Source: Sphingomonas sp. CCH10-B3 (lineage in GTDB: Bacteria; Pseudomonadota; Alphaproteobacteria; Sphingomonadales; Sphingomonadaceae). Taken from it: a stretch of DNA of 40,574 bases. The position numbers and the translations under genes were made by a program. The notes below the pieces were generated by a model. It saw only the letters and a program-made list of their open reading frames with translations. It did no database searches and was not told where the DNA came from. Shown here one piece after another: positions 13,114 through 21,401 of the stretch. The stretch's first letter is position 1. Each line of letters opens with the position of its first letter. The stretch lies in contig NZ_LSIJ01000043.1 of assembly GCF_001556185.1 (NCBI RefSeq), positions 1 through 40,574 of the forward strand, read 5' to 3'.

Positions 13114-13824
13114 ATGCTCTCCACCCGGGTTTGCGCCGAATGTGCGGTGCGTGATCGTTCGTTATGCGGATCGCTTAGCGACGACGAACTGGTTGCGCTC
13201 AACCGCATCGGTCAGCGCCGCCGCATTGCCCGTGGCGAAACGCTGATCTGGGCGGGCGACGAAAGCATCATCTGCGCAAACCTGCTCGATGGCATGATGA
13301 AGCTGTCGGCATCGACCAGCGACGGACGCGAACAGACCGTCGGGCTTCTGTATCCGGCTGATTTCATCGGGCGCCCCTTTGCGCGCCAGGCGGGATTCAC
13401 GGTCACGGCGCTGACCGATGCCGAGCTTTGCGTCTTCCCGCGCGGCCAGTTCGAGGCCGTGCTGCACGACCATGTCCATATGGAACGACTGCTGCTCGAG
13501 CGGACCTTTGCCGCGCTTGAGGATGCGCGCGGACGGATGCTGACGCTGGCGCGACGCACGGCGGAGGAACGCGTCGCCGCTTTCCTGATCGACATGGCCG
13601 ACCGTTTCGGGAGCGCTGGCTGCCGGGCGAGCAACGATGCCCCGCTGACGTTCGACTTGCCGCTGACACGCGGCGAAATGGCCGAGCTGCTTGGCCTCAC
13701 GATCGAAACCGTCAGCCGTCAGCTGACCCGGCTCAAGACCGATGGCCTGATCGCGCTGCCCGGCCCGCGCGCGATCACCATCCGCGACCGCCAGCAACTC
13801 GAAGGCCGCGCCGAGGCGGCCTGA
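13114..13824 (+). CDS. Crp/Fnr-family regulator of the oxygen-sensing FNR type
   Basis: A DNA-binding regulator of 236 residues from the ATG at 13114 (AAAGGA just upstream). The N terminus has C7, C10 and C18 in the C-x2-C-x7-C spacing seen in alphaproteobacterial FnrL/AadR proteins. C106 in A-E-L-C-V-F-P-R aligns with the fourth cluster ligand of E. coli FNR (C122). All four candidate [4Fe-4S] ligands are thus present, which supports oxygen sensing. The cNMP-like beta barrel spans residues about 20-120, then a dimer helix, and the winged helix carries L-T-R-G-E-M-A-E-L-L-G-L-T-I-E-T-V-S-R. The T-V-S-R recognition helix is typical of FNR proteins that bind TTGAT-N4-ATCAA. No such box was found immediately upstream. 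Confidence 0.85.
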   Translation: MLSTRVCAECAVRDRSLCGSLSDDELVALNRIGQRRRIARGETLIWAGDESIICANLLDGMMKLSASTSDGREQTVGLLYPADFIGRPFARQAGFTVTALTDAELCVFPRGQFEAVLHDHVHMERLLLERTFAALEDARGRMLTLARRTAEERVAAFLIDMADRFGSAGCRASNDAPLTFDLPLTRGEMAELLGLTIETVSRQLTRLKTDGLIALPGPRAITIRDRQQLEGRAEAA

Positions 13825-13858
13825 CCGGCCTGTCGATGGCGTCTCAGCGGCGGGCTAT

Positions 13859-13872
13859 TCCCACTCAATTAT
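13859..13872. repeat. Attachment-site-like repeat (guaA 3' end), left copy
   Basis: The sequence TCCCACTCAATTAT is identical to 20988-21001 in the same orientation. On the minus strand it reads ATA ATT GAG TGG GA, and with its flank encodes I-I-E-W-E-stop (13855-13872). The last codons of guaA (I-E-W-E) look like this, and the guaA 3' end is an established integration site for genomic islands. It lies right after the last core gene, so it would be the outer left attachment site. Confidence 0.6.
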
Positions 13873-14206
13873 TTAAATGCATCATAAGTTTTTGTTTTGA
13901 AAGAGTTTATTATCGATTTTGATGGCCCGGCCCGCCCCAAGGCCCGTCATGTGATCAACCTATTGAAATCATTGGTGAAGTCGGCGCGAAAATTTTGTCG
14001 CGGTTCCAGCATCTATCGACATCTTTTCCGCCTTTGATGGAGATTCTGAGTGCCAAACCACACCCCAAGAGGGACCAGAAAAGTACCGTCACTGACCTCC
14101 TTCGGCAAGCGGCCAGTCCCAAGCGTTGGTCGTCATACGATCTGGAGCTAAGCTCATGCGCCGGTTGCCAGACGGCAGTCGCCAGCTGGCGGTTTGTGTC
14201 ATCAGA

Positions 14207-14271
14207 TTTCCCGCTCGGGAAATTACCAGGGCAAGTTGTGCTTGATTGCTGAGAGTTTCCCGATCGGGAAA
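14207..14271. promoter_or_regulatory. Two operator-like palindromes 49 bp apart
   Basis: TTTCCCGCTCGGGAAA at 14207-14222 and the perfect palindrome TTTCCCGATCGGGAAA at 14256-14271 differ at one position. Paired sites of this shape are typical operators for small helix-turn-helix repressors. The only adjacent gene is the 3' end of the outer-membrane factor, so they may be left over from a lost regulator operon. Confidence 0.5.
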
Positions 14272-14308
14272 TTCTGCGCCTCGAGGTATCGTCAGTCTGG
14301 AGGGGCCC

Positions 14309-15739
14309 TCAGCTTGACCGGGACGTGGGTGTCTCGCTGCGCCAGCCGGCGCCCAGAGCGAGATGGGCGATCGCCCAGGCATCGCGCTCGCCCGCCTGTG
14401 CGGCGGTGTGCGCGGCCTGTGCGGCGAGGTAATCAGCCTCGGCCTGGGCAAGTTCGAAGGGGCTGGACACGCCGGCTCGGTTGCGGGAGCGGGCAGCGGC
14501 CACCGCCACGTCCGCCGCCCGCAGCGCTGCATGGGCGGCCTCCGCGCTGCGGCGCGCGCTCAACCAGCCATCGACGGCCCCGTCGGCCTCTTCGACGGCC
14601 GCCAACAGGGTCTGTTGCCAGGTGGCGGCAGCCGCTTCGCTGCCCGCATCGGCCGCGGCGATCCCGGCCTTGACGCGGCCAAGGTTGAAGATGCCCCAGT
14701 TCAGCGACGGACCGATGGCAAAGCGGAAGGCGCCGGCCTCGCCCAGATCGGCCGGCGTCGCTGCCAGCCCCGCCGACGCGCCCAGCGACAGGCTGGGATA
14801 GAGTGCGGCGCGCGAGGCGCCCGCCCGCTCGAACGCAGCCAGCAACTGCTGTTCGGCGCGCTGCACATCGGGGCGCATGCGCAGCACTGCGCGCGGATCA
14901 TGAACCGTCAGCGTTGCCGGGGTCAGCGTCTGCGTCGCCACGGCCGCGCCGTCGCTGACAAAGGCAATCGGGTCCCGTGCGGTCAGCACCGCCAGCCGTC
15001 GAAGCGCATTGCGCTGCGCCAGATCGAGCGCGGGACGCTCGGCGGCGGCCTGTTCGCGCACTTGTTCCAGCGCCGCAACATCGGCCGTGGTGCCGCCACC
15101 GCGCGTCACCCGCAGCCGGGCCATCGCGATCAGCTGGTCCAGCGCCGCCAGCCGCTGATCGATCAGCGTGGCCAACTGCCGGCTGCGCCCCAGATCAAGC
15201 CAGGCCCGCACCACCTGCGCCGCGACGGCAGCTTCGACTTGCCGACGCTGCCACCGCGCCGCCTGTGCATCGGCCAGCGCTGCCCGCGCCGCCTTGGCGC
15301 GGCCACCAACGAAATCGATCTCCCACGCCAGTTCGCCGCCGATGCTGGCGATGGTCATGTCGGGAAACGCCTCCGGAGTCCGGAAGATCGGCGGCTGGGT
15401 GGCCGATGGCTCGCGCAGGCGCTGCACGCCGGCCGAGACACCGCCCTGTGGCAGCCGCTGCGCGCGCGCTTCTCGAGCGAGGGCGCCAGCGGCCTTCAGA
15501 TTGGCATCGGCCGCCGCAAGTTCGAAGTTGGCCGCCAGCGCCTCTGCAACAAGGCGATCCAGATCGGCCGAGCCAAAGGCCGTCCACCAGTCGAAGCGCA
15601 GTTGGCCACTGGCCAGTGCCGGGTCGCTGGCGCTCCAGCTGGCGGAAGGCGGTGCCGGCACCGGCTTTGGTGGCGGCGCACCGGCACAGCCGGCCAGCAG
15701 GGTGCCAAGCGCAAACATAGCAAACAGGGATCGGGTCAC
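14309..15739 (-). CDS. Outer-membrane efflux lipoprotein (NodT/TolC-type)
   Basis: Outer-membrane channel of a tripartite RND pump, 476 residues. The start is a GTG at 15739 with GGAGA upstream. The N terminus has a lipoprotein signal with lipobox L-A-G-C (C18). Two homologous OEP repeats follow, with the usual alanine-rich helices: F-E-L-A-A-A-D-A-N-L-K-A-A-G-A-L-A-R and L-R-M-R-P-D-V-Q-R-A-E-Q-Q-L. The P-D-V-x-x-A-E-x-x-L motif is typical of NodT-family factors. W-G-I-F-N-L-G-R lies in the second repeat. It is the last gene of tetR-MFP-RND-OMF, 12 bp after the pump gene. Substrates are unknown. Confidence 0.9.
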   Translation of the reverse strand: MTRSLFAMFALGTLLAGCAGAPPPKPVPAPPSASWSASDPALASGQLRFDWWTAFGSADLDRLVAEALAANFELAAADANLKAAGALAREARAQRLPQGGVSAGVQRLREPSATQPPIFRTPEAFPDMTIASIGGELAWEIDFVGGRAKAARAALADAQAARWQRRQVEAAVAAQVVRAWLDLGRSRQLATLIDQRLAALDQLIAMARLRVTRGGGTTADVAALEQVREQAAAERPALDLAQRNALRRLAVLTARDPIAFVSDGAAVATQTLTPATLTVHDPRAVLRMRPDVQRAEQQLLAAFERAGASRAALYPSLSLGASAGLAATPADLGEAGAFRFAIGPSLNWGIFNLGRVKAGIAAADAGSEAAAATWQQTLLAAVEEADGAVDGWLSARRSAEAAHAALRAADVAVAAARSRNRAGVSSPFELAQAEADYLAAQAAHTAAQAGERDAWAIAHLALGAGWRSETPTSRSS

Positions 15740-15751
15740 AGTCAGTCTCCG

Positions 15752-18700
15752 TCAGGCTGCGGCCGCCGCCTGCCGCTCGCGGAACAGCAGCGCGTAGAGG
15801 GCCGGGATGAGGACAAGGGTGATGAGGGTGCCAAGCGCGAGGCCGCCAATCATGGCAGCGCCCATCGGCCGCCACAGATCGCCGCCGAACAGATAGAGCG
15901 GCACCAACCCCATGATGCAGGCCAGCTTGGTCATCACGATCGGGCGCAGGCGCACGGCGGCGGCCGTCGCCACGGCCTCGTTCAGCGCCAGGCCGGCATT
16001 GCGCTCCTCCTGGATGCGTTCCAGCAGCAGCACGGCGTTGTTGACGATGATCCCGGCCAGCGCGAGCAGCCCCAGCGTGGCGGTGAAGCTCATCGCCTCG
16101 CCGCTCAGCTTCAGGCCCAGCGACGCGCCGATCAGCACGAACGGGATCGAGGCCATGATGATCGCGGTCTTGCGGACCGAACCGAACTGCCACAGGAACA
16201 GCGCGGCCATGCCCATCAGTGCGATCGGGAAATAGCGCTCGATGCCTTCATTGGAGGTGCGGCTTTCCTCGATCTCGCCGCCCAGTTCGAGCGCGTGGCC
16301 GGGCGCCAGCACCAGCCGGTCCACCGCCGGCGTGACCTGATCGACAATCTCCTGCGAGGCAAGCGTGGGGTGACGCGCCGACACCGTGATCACCGGGCTG
16401 TGATCGCGGCGCATCAGCACGCTCGGTTGGCTTGCCAGGCGCACCGTGGCGATCTGGCCCAGCGGCACGCTGCCTTCGGTACCGAACACCGGCAGCGCCG
16501 CCAGCCGTTCCGGCGCCGTGCGCTCGTCTTCCGGCGCGCGCAGCACCACCGGCACCAGCACATCGCCCTGGCGCAGCACGGTCACGGGCATCCCCGCCGT
16601 TGCCGCTTCCAGCGAACGGGCCACCGCGCTGGCCGACACGCCGGCCGCCATCGCCCGGGCGTGATCGATATCGACCACCAGGCGGGTAATGCGGCCTTCG
16701 GCATCATCGCGGATGTCGGCAATGCCGGGGATGGCCGCCAGCGCCTGCTTCAGTGCGACCGCACCGCGCTCCAGCTCGGCGCGATCAGGGCCGGCCAGAC
16801 GAAACACGGCGGTTCCGGCTTCAGAGACACCCAGCGAAAAGCGCTTGGGCTCGATCAGCGCCTCGGGAAAGCGCGCACCCAGCGTCTGGCGCAGCTTGGC
16901 CAGCACGGTCTCGCTGTCTGCATCCTTGGCCAGGTTCACCACCGCATAGATGCGGTGCGGCGCCGGCGCCGGCGGATTGAGGCCCAGGATGAAGCGCGGG
17001 CCGCCGTCGTTCACATAGATTGCGTTGCTGGTGAGCTCGGGAAAGCGCTTCCTGTCGGCGAGCACGGCGGATAGGTCGGCCGCCAGCCGATAGCTCGCCC
17101 GCGTCGAGGCACCCGCCGGCAGTTCCACGGGGATCTGCAACTGCGGCCGTGCCGAAGCGGCCAACAGCTGCGGCGGAATGGTTGCAAAGATCGCGAAGGA
17201 CGAGAGCAGAAGCCCAACCATCGCCGCCACGATGGTGCGCGGACGGCCCACAATGAGGCCGACCCGGCCTTCATACCAGCGCCGCACCCGGGCCAGCCAA
17301 CCCTTGTCATCATGGGAGGCGTCATGGGCGCCGGCGTACTGGCGCGACATCAGCGGCGTGACGGTCAGCGCCAGGAACAATGACAGCAGTAGGGTGATCG
17401 CCATGACGATGGCCAGGCTGCGCATATATTCCGCCGTGTCGCTGGTGCCGGCCGCCAGCGGTGCAAAGGCAAAGATGATCGCCAGGCTGGAGGTGAGCAG
17501 CGGCGCGGCCATGGTGCGGCCGGCAGCCTCTGCCGCCACATCGGCCGCCTCGCCTTCGGCAAGCCGGCGCTGATAATCCTCGACCACCACGATGCCGTTG
17601 TCGACGAACAGGCCCAGCGAGATGATGATCGCCGCGATCGAGACCATGTGCAGCTCGATGCCGATGAGGCGCATGATGATCAGCGTGCCCATCACCGTTA
17701 GCGGCACGATCACGCCGGTCACAAGCCCGGCGCGCCAGCCCAGGAACATCACGACGACCAGCATCACCACGGCAACGGTTTCCAGGAAGGTCTGGCCGAC
17801 CTTGAACAGGTCCTTTGCCACCACCTGCGACTGGTCGGTAATTGTGGTCAGTTTCATGCCGGCCGGCAGCCCCTGCTCAACCTCGGACACGCGCGCGTCG
17901 AGCCGCTCGGCGAACGACAGGACATTCAGCCCGGTGCGCATCGACACGCCCAGCACCACGGCCGGTTGGCCATTCACGACCACTGCCGTCTGCGGCGGAT
18001 CGGCAGGTTGCTGGCTGATGCTACCGAGCGTGCCGAGCGGCAGGCTGCGACCACTGGGCAGCGGGATCTGTACTCCGGCCAGCGCTGCCACGCCGGGCAG
18101 GTCGCCGCTTGGTTCCAGCGCCAACAGCCGCCGGCCGGTATCGATCTCGCCGGCCGCCGCCACGATGTTGCGTTCGGCCAGATGGCTTGCCACCTTGTCG
18201 AACGACAGGCCGGCCGCCGCCAGCTTCGCCGGAGCGAGATCGACGAACACCCGCTCCTCGCGCACCCCGTGCAGCGAAATGCGCTCGACGCCGTCCACGG
18301 TCTGCAAGCGGTCACGGGCGATGCGCGCCCAATCCTGCAACTGGCCGGCGGTATAACCCTTGCCGGTCAGCGCCAGGCTGCGCACGGCCACACGGGCGAA
18401 TTCGTCGTTGATGATGATCGGGCTGATGCCCTCGGGCAATTGCCCGCGCACCTCGTCCATCTTGACGCGCACGCGCTGCCAGATGGCCGGCAGCCGGCTG
18501 GCAGCCGTGCCATCGTGCAGCGTGACCGATATGAACACCGATCCAGGCCGCACGACCGTCTCGATCGTCTTGACCTCGGCCACTTCACGCAGCCGCTCCT
18601 CGATCGGCTTGGCGACGAGCTGCTCGGTGCGCTCGCTGGTGGCACCGGGCAGATAGGCCTCCACGGTGGCGGCGCGGACCTGGACAAAGGGCTCTTCGGT

Positions 18701-18802
18701 GGCGGGAAAATCCAGCAGCGCCGTCAGGCCCGAAAGAAACAGGGCGATGGCAGCCACAATGGTGAACCGGCTCCGGCGGAGCGCGGCGGCGGTGATCGAC
18801 AT
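15752..18802 (-). CDS. RND efflux pump inner-membrane transporter (HAE type)
   Basis: Proton-driven inner-membrane pump, 1016 residues, the normal length for AcrB/MexB relatives. It begins with a first membrane segment I-V-A-A-I-A-L-F-L-S-G. The second cluster of membrane helices starts near residue 335, and a duplicated half follows. In helix 4 the proton-relay region reads F-V-D-N-G-I-V-V-V-E-D. One aspartate of the classical D-D pair is kept and the second is replaced by asparagine, as in several non-AcrB subgroups. Near the C terminus are G-I-I-V-N-N-A-V-L-L-L-E-R and R-L-R-P-I-V-M-T-K-L-A-C. It forms an operon with the upstream membrane-fusion protein and downstream outer-membrane factor. 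The range of exported compounds cannot be inferred. Confidence 0.93.
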   Translation of the reverse strand: MSITAAALRRSRFTIVAAIALFLSGLTALLDFPATEEPFVQVRAATVEAYLPGATSERTEQLVAKPIEERLREVAEVKTIETVVRPGSVFISVTLHDGTAASRLPAIWQRVRVKMDEVRGQLPEGISPIIINDEFARVAVRSLALTGKGYTAGQLQDWARIARDRLQTVDGVERISLHGVREERVFVDLAPAKLAAAGLSFDKVASHLAERNIVAAAGEIDTGRRLLALEPSGDLPGVAALAGVQIPLPSGRSLPLGTLGSISQQPADPPQTAVVVNGQPAVVLGVSMRTGLNVLSFAERLDARVSEVEQGLPAGMKLTTITDQSQVVAKDLFKVGQTFLETVAVVMLVVVMFLGWRAGLVTGVIVPLTVMGTLIIMRLIGIELHMVSIAAIIISLGLFVDNGIVVVEDYQRRLAEGEAADVAAEAAGRTMAAPLLTSSLAIIFAFAPLAAGTSDTAEYMRSLAIVMAITLLLSLFLALTVTPLMSRQYAGAHDASHDDKGWLARVRRWYEGRVGLIVGRPRTIVAAMVGLLLSSFAIFATIPPQLLAASARPQLQIPVELPAGASTRASYRLAADLSAVLADRKRFPELTSNAIYVNDGGPRFILGLNPPAPAPHRIYAVVNLAKDADSETVLAKLRQTLGARFPEALIEPKRFSLGVSEAGTAVFRLAGPDRAELERGAVALKQALAAIPGIADIRDDAEGRITRLVVDIDHARAMAAGVSASAVARSLEAATAGMPVTVLRQGDVLVPVVLRAPEDERTAPERLAALPVFGTEGSVPLGQIATVRLASQPSVLMRRDHSPVITVSARHPTLASQEIVDQVTPAVDRLVLAPGHALELGGEIEESRTSNEGIERYFPIALMGMAALFLWQFGSVRKTAIIMASIPFVLIGASLGLKLSGEAMSFTATLGLLALAGIIVNNAVLLLERIQEERNAGLALNEAVATAAAVRLRPIVMTKLACIMGLVPLYLFGGDLWRPMGAAMIGGLALGTLITLVLIPALYALLFRERQAAAAA

Positions 18803-18833
18803 GGGGGAAGATCCTTACTGGGCAGCGTTGGCT

Positions 18834-19895
18834 TCAGCGCACGGCGACATGGGGGCGGACACGCAGACCGGCCTGGAGAAACTCGCCACCGGCCGCGACG
18901 ACCAGATCGCCGGCCGCAATCCGGCCTTGCACAAGGGCGCTGGCGCCAGCGAGACCGACCAGCCGTACCGGCACATCGCGCAACCGATTGTCGGTGCCGA
19001 CAATGCGCACCTTCTGGCTGCCATCGCGGCCTTCGAGGACAGCGGACTGCGGAACATGGGCTGAAGCGGTCTGCACGGCAGCGGGCAGCATCAGTTCCAC
19101 AATCGCCCTGGGCGCCGGTGCCCCAGCGACGACCACAAAACTGGCATCCCGGCCGCCCGTGCCATTGTCGCGCGCACTGATCCCGGTGAGCCGCGCCTCG
19201 CCGGTGGTGCCATCATGACGGAAGGTGACACGCACGCCGGGGTGCAACCGGGCCGCAACGGCCGTCGGCAGCGCCGCGCTGATCAGGCGATCACCCTGGC
19301 CTTCGATCTCGAACGCCGGGGCGCCCGGCGCCAGGATCGCCGACAGCATGGCAGGGCGCGCCGCCACCACACCGCTTGATGGCGCCCGCAGCAAGGCCAG
19401 CGTCCTGTCTCGCTGCGCCTGTCTCGCCTGCACATCGGCCATTCGTTGCCCGGCACGCGCCGTCGCCGCCTCTGCACGCGCGGCATCGAGCTCGGCCGCC
19501 GATGCCGTGCCGTCGGCCACCAGTTGCGCCACACGCTCGGCATTGCGCGCGCGTTCAGCCGCCGTCGCCGCCGCACGGGCCGCTTCGGCCCTCGCCGCGT
19601 TCACCCGAAGGTCGAGCGGTACGCTGTCGAGACGCGCCAGCACCTGGCCAGCGGCGACGCGATCGCCGACATCGGCGAGCAGCGCGACGACACGCCCGCC
19701 CTGTTCGGCCGAGACGATATGCGTTTGGGCCGAGCGCGCCGTGCCGACCACCGTCTCGGCGGCAGCAGCGGGAGGTTCTACTCGACTGACCAGCACGGTG
19801 CGCACTGGCGCCGGTGGCGGCGTGTCGGCGGCATCCGAGCAGCCCTGAAGCGCCAGCGCGCCGGCCATTAGATGAATTAGGGAGGCCTTACTCAC
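18834..19895 (-). CDS. RND efflux periplasmic adaptor (membrane-fusion protein)
   Basis: Links the RND pump to the outer-membrane channel, 353 residues, anchored to the periplasmic face of the inner membrane. I use the GTG at 19895 (AGGAG six bases upstream). The N terminus is a lipoprotein signal with lipobox L-Q-G-C. A lipoyl/barrel-sandwich domain has G-G-R-V-V-A-L-L-A-D-V-G-D-R-V. A long alanine-rich coiled coil follows (residues about 95-165, A-R-A-E-A-A-R-A-A-A-T-A-A-E-R). The second lipoyl half is L-L-R-A-P-S-S-G-V-V. Beta-barrel and membrane-proximal domains end the protein with Q-A-G-L-R-V-R-P. It sits between tetR and the RND gene. Confidence 0.9.
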   Translation of the reverse strand: MSKASLIHLMAGALALQGCSDAADTPPPAPVRTVLVSRVEPPAAAAETVVGTARSAQTHIVSAEQGGRVVALLADVGDRVAAGQVLARLDSVPLDLRVNAARAEAARAAATAAERARNAERVAQLVADGTASAAELDAARAEAATARAGQRMADVQARQAQRDRTLALLRAPSSGVVAARPAMLSAILAPGAPAFEIEGQGDRLISAALPTAVAARLHPGVRVTFRHDGTTGEARLTGISARDNGTGGRDASFVVVAGAPAPRAIVELMLPAAVQTASAHVPQSAVLEGRDGSQKVRIVGTDNRLRDVPVRLVGLAGASALVQGRIAAGDLVVAAGGEFLQAGLRVRPHVAVR

Positions 19896-19962
19896 TTTAT
19901 GCTCCTGTCAATGCTTCGGGCAGAGTGCAACTGCCCGCCGCTGGGGGGGGTCTATTGTTTGG

Positions 19963-20610
19963 TCAGGGGGCTGGCGTGGATGGTTCGGCAACCGGTGCCA
20001 GCGCCTGGACGATGAACTGGTCTGCTGCCACAATCAGGTCTTCGGTTTCGCTCAGCCCGAAGGCAAAGCGGCCGGTCATCCCATCGAACAGCGACACGAT
20101 GATGCGTGCGGCGACCTCTGGGACAAAATCGGCCCGCAGCTCGCCCTTGTCCTGATAGCGCGCGATCACCGCACCAATCTCCCGCACAACATGGTCGTCG
20201 GCCGCCTTGACTACGGCGGCAATGGCCGCATTGCGCGCCGCTTCGGCCAGGATTTCCAACCGCAGGCGGCTGTCATGGGCAACGTCACGATTGGCCGTCA
20301 CCATCCGGGTGGTGATTTCCAAACCCTCCCGGAAGCTGGGCGCCTCCTCAACAATCCTGACAAGTTCGAGATCGCCCGCCAGCTCCTCCTCGATCAGCGC
20401 CCTGACCAGATCATCCTTGGTTGGGAAATACTGGTAGAGATTGGCCACGCTCACGTGCGCCTCGGCGCTGATCTCGGCCGTGCTGGCGGCATGGAAGCCC
20501 TTGCGCAGGAAGCAGAGCCGGGCACCAGCAAGGATCTGGTCACGCCGAAGGGCGCGCGCTTCCTCGTTGACCGGCCGGCCAATGTGCGACTGAGTTGGTG
20601 TCTTAGCCAT
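19963..20610 (-). CDS. TetR-family repressor of the efflux operon
   Basis: DNA-binding repressor, 215 residues. The N-terminal helix-turn-helix (residues about 22-70) reads R-R-D-Q-I-L-A-G-A-R-L-C-F-L-R-K-G-F-H-A, then A-S-T-A-E-I-S, then V-S-V-A-N-L-Y-Q-Y-F-P-T-K-D-D-L, all standard for TetR/AcrR proteins. The C-terminal part is the ligand and dimer domain. It is transcribed first, 67 bp ahead of the adaptor gene and in the same direction, so it probably represses its own operon rather than a divergent one. A candidate operator overlaps the promoter. The gene has almost no leader and only a weak ribosome binding site, so low or leaderless translation is possible. Confidence 0.9.
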   Translation of the reverse strand: MAKTPTQSHIGRPVNEEARALRRDQILAGARLCFLRKGFHAASTAEISAEAHVSVANLYQYFPTKDDLVRALIEEELAGDLELVRIVEEAPSFREGLEITTRMVTANRDVAHDSRLRLEILAEAARNAAIAAVVKAADDHVVREIGAVIARYQDKGELRADFVPEVAARIIVSLFDGMTGRFAFGLSETEDLIVAADQFIVQALAPVAEPSTPAP

Positions 20611-20620
20611 GATGGCATCT

Positions 20621-20648
20621 TAAATAAGCGTACGCTCACTTATGTCAA
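20621..20648 (-). promoter_or_regulatory. Promoter and TetR operator of the efflux operon
   Basis: On the minus strand TTGACA (20648-20643) is followed after 16 bp by TATTTA. Between and around these elements lies a TetR-style imperfect palindrome centred on AGCGTACGCT (20627-20636), with outer arms AAGTGAGCG and CGCTTATTT. An operator in the promoter spacer is the standard arrangement for TetR autorepression. It lies about 11 bp upstream of the tetR ATG. Confidence 0.6.
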
Positions 20649-21401
20649 TCGGATATCGACACAGCCGCTCAAAAGCAATTCATGCTATTGTTTTTGTTAT
20701 ATTTTGCCTCGAAGCAACGTGGCGGCAATTGCGCCGGCCCCCGATTTGGCGGCGCGAATCAGCAGCGACAGCTGAGCAATAGCACCCAGTTGGGCGGCCT
20801 CCATCCGGCACCCAGGCATATCTATCTCGGCCAAGGGCGCACCCGTGACTGCATCCGAACGGGGCAAAGATATCGGTGGCTCAAGCAATGAGGACTGAGC
20901 CGGATATCGTTCGGTACCTATTGCAACTGGAGGGTCGTTGATTCCACGCTGGAATGCGCTTTCCTATCCGCAACTATGCCCCGTCACTCCCACTCAATTA
21001 TCGGCTGAATGGCCTATCTAATTGAAGAACAAAGCAAAAAAATTTTTTCAAGAATGATTATACCGTCACCCTTACCGTCGAAAAGCTACCGCTTATGAAA
21101 ACATTGGCTTTTTTCGGCTCATTGGCATGGGAAAGACTTCGCCATCTATCGCCGGTGACGAAGCCGATGCCATTTGAGCAGTACGAATGGCGAACATGCT
21201 CGCAACAACTTTATCGTATCGATTCATGAGCCGGTTTGCCATCCTCGTAGAAGGATTCCTTCTTAAGCGCTCTTGGCCCCCAAGCACGTCAAACCGCCGC
21301 TTCGATCTACCATTTCAACCCGCCGTTAAGCCGGCCCAACAGCAGCATCGTTTCAAATCTCCATATCTGACCGATATTGATCGATTGTCGTTCATATTTG
21401 A
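20649..21401. other. Junction region without a convincing gene
   Basis: About 750 bp between the efflux operon promoter and hipA. It contains the second guaA-like repeat (20988-21001) and, to its right, an AT-rich stretch with long A and T runs (21020-21060). Several short open frames are present, but none has a recognisable domain, a good ribosome binding site or codon use like the neighbours. No integrase remnant could be recognised. Confidence 0.55.
20988..21001. repeat. Attachment-site-like repeat (guaA 3' end), right copy
   Basis: This is a direct copy of 13859-13872. On the minus strand it reads P-I-I-E-W-E-stop (21004-20984), ending GAG TGA where the left copy ends GAA TAG. Different codons with the same peptide argue for a guaA end brought in by a second element rather than a recent local duplication. 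The repeat spacing is 7129 bp. Confidence 0.55.

Larger units (their letters stand above)
13825..14308. other. Junction region between core genes and the efflux island; no convincing gene
   Basis: This 484-bp gap contains a guaA-like 3' end at 13855-13872, an AT-rich stretch (13861-13925) and two operator-like palindromes near the right end. Short open frames exist on both strands but none has a recognisable domain or ribosome binding site. The base composition shifts abruptly after the fnr stop codon, consistent with an island boundary. Confidence 0.6.

Noticed and set aside
14363..17074. A 903-codon plus-strand open frame across the efflux genes
   Set aside because: It is antisense to two clearly recognised genes, has no domain, and is rich in Arg, Gln, His and Gly, as expected from the complement of GC-rich codons.
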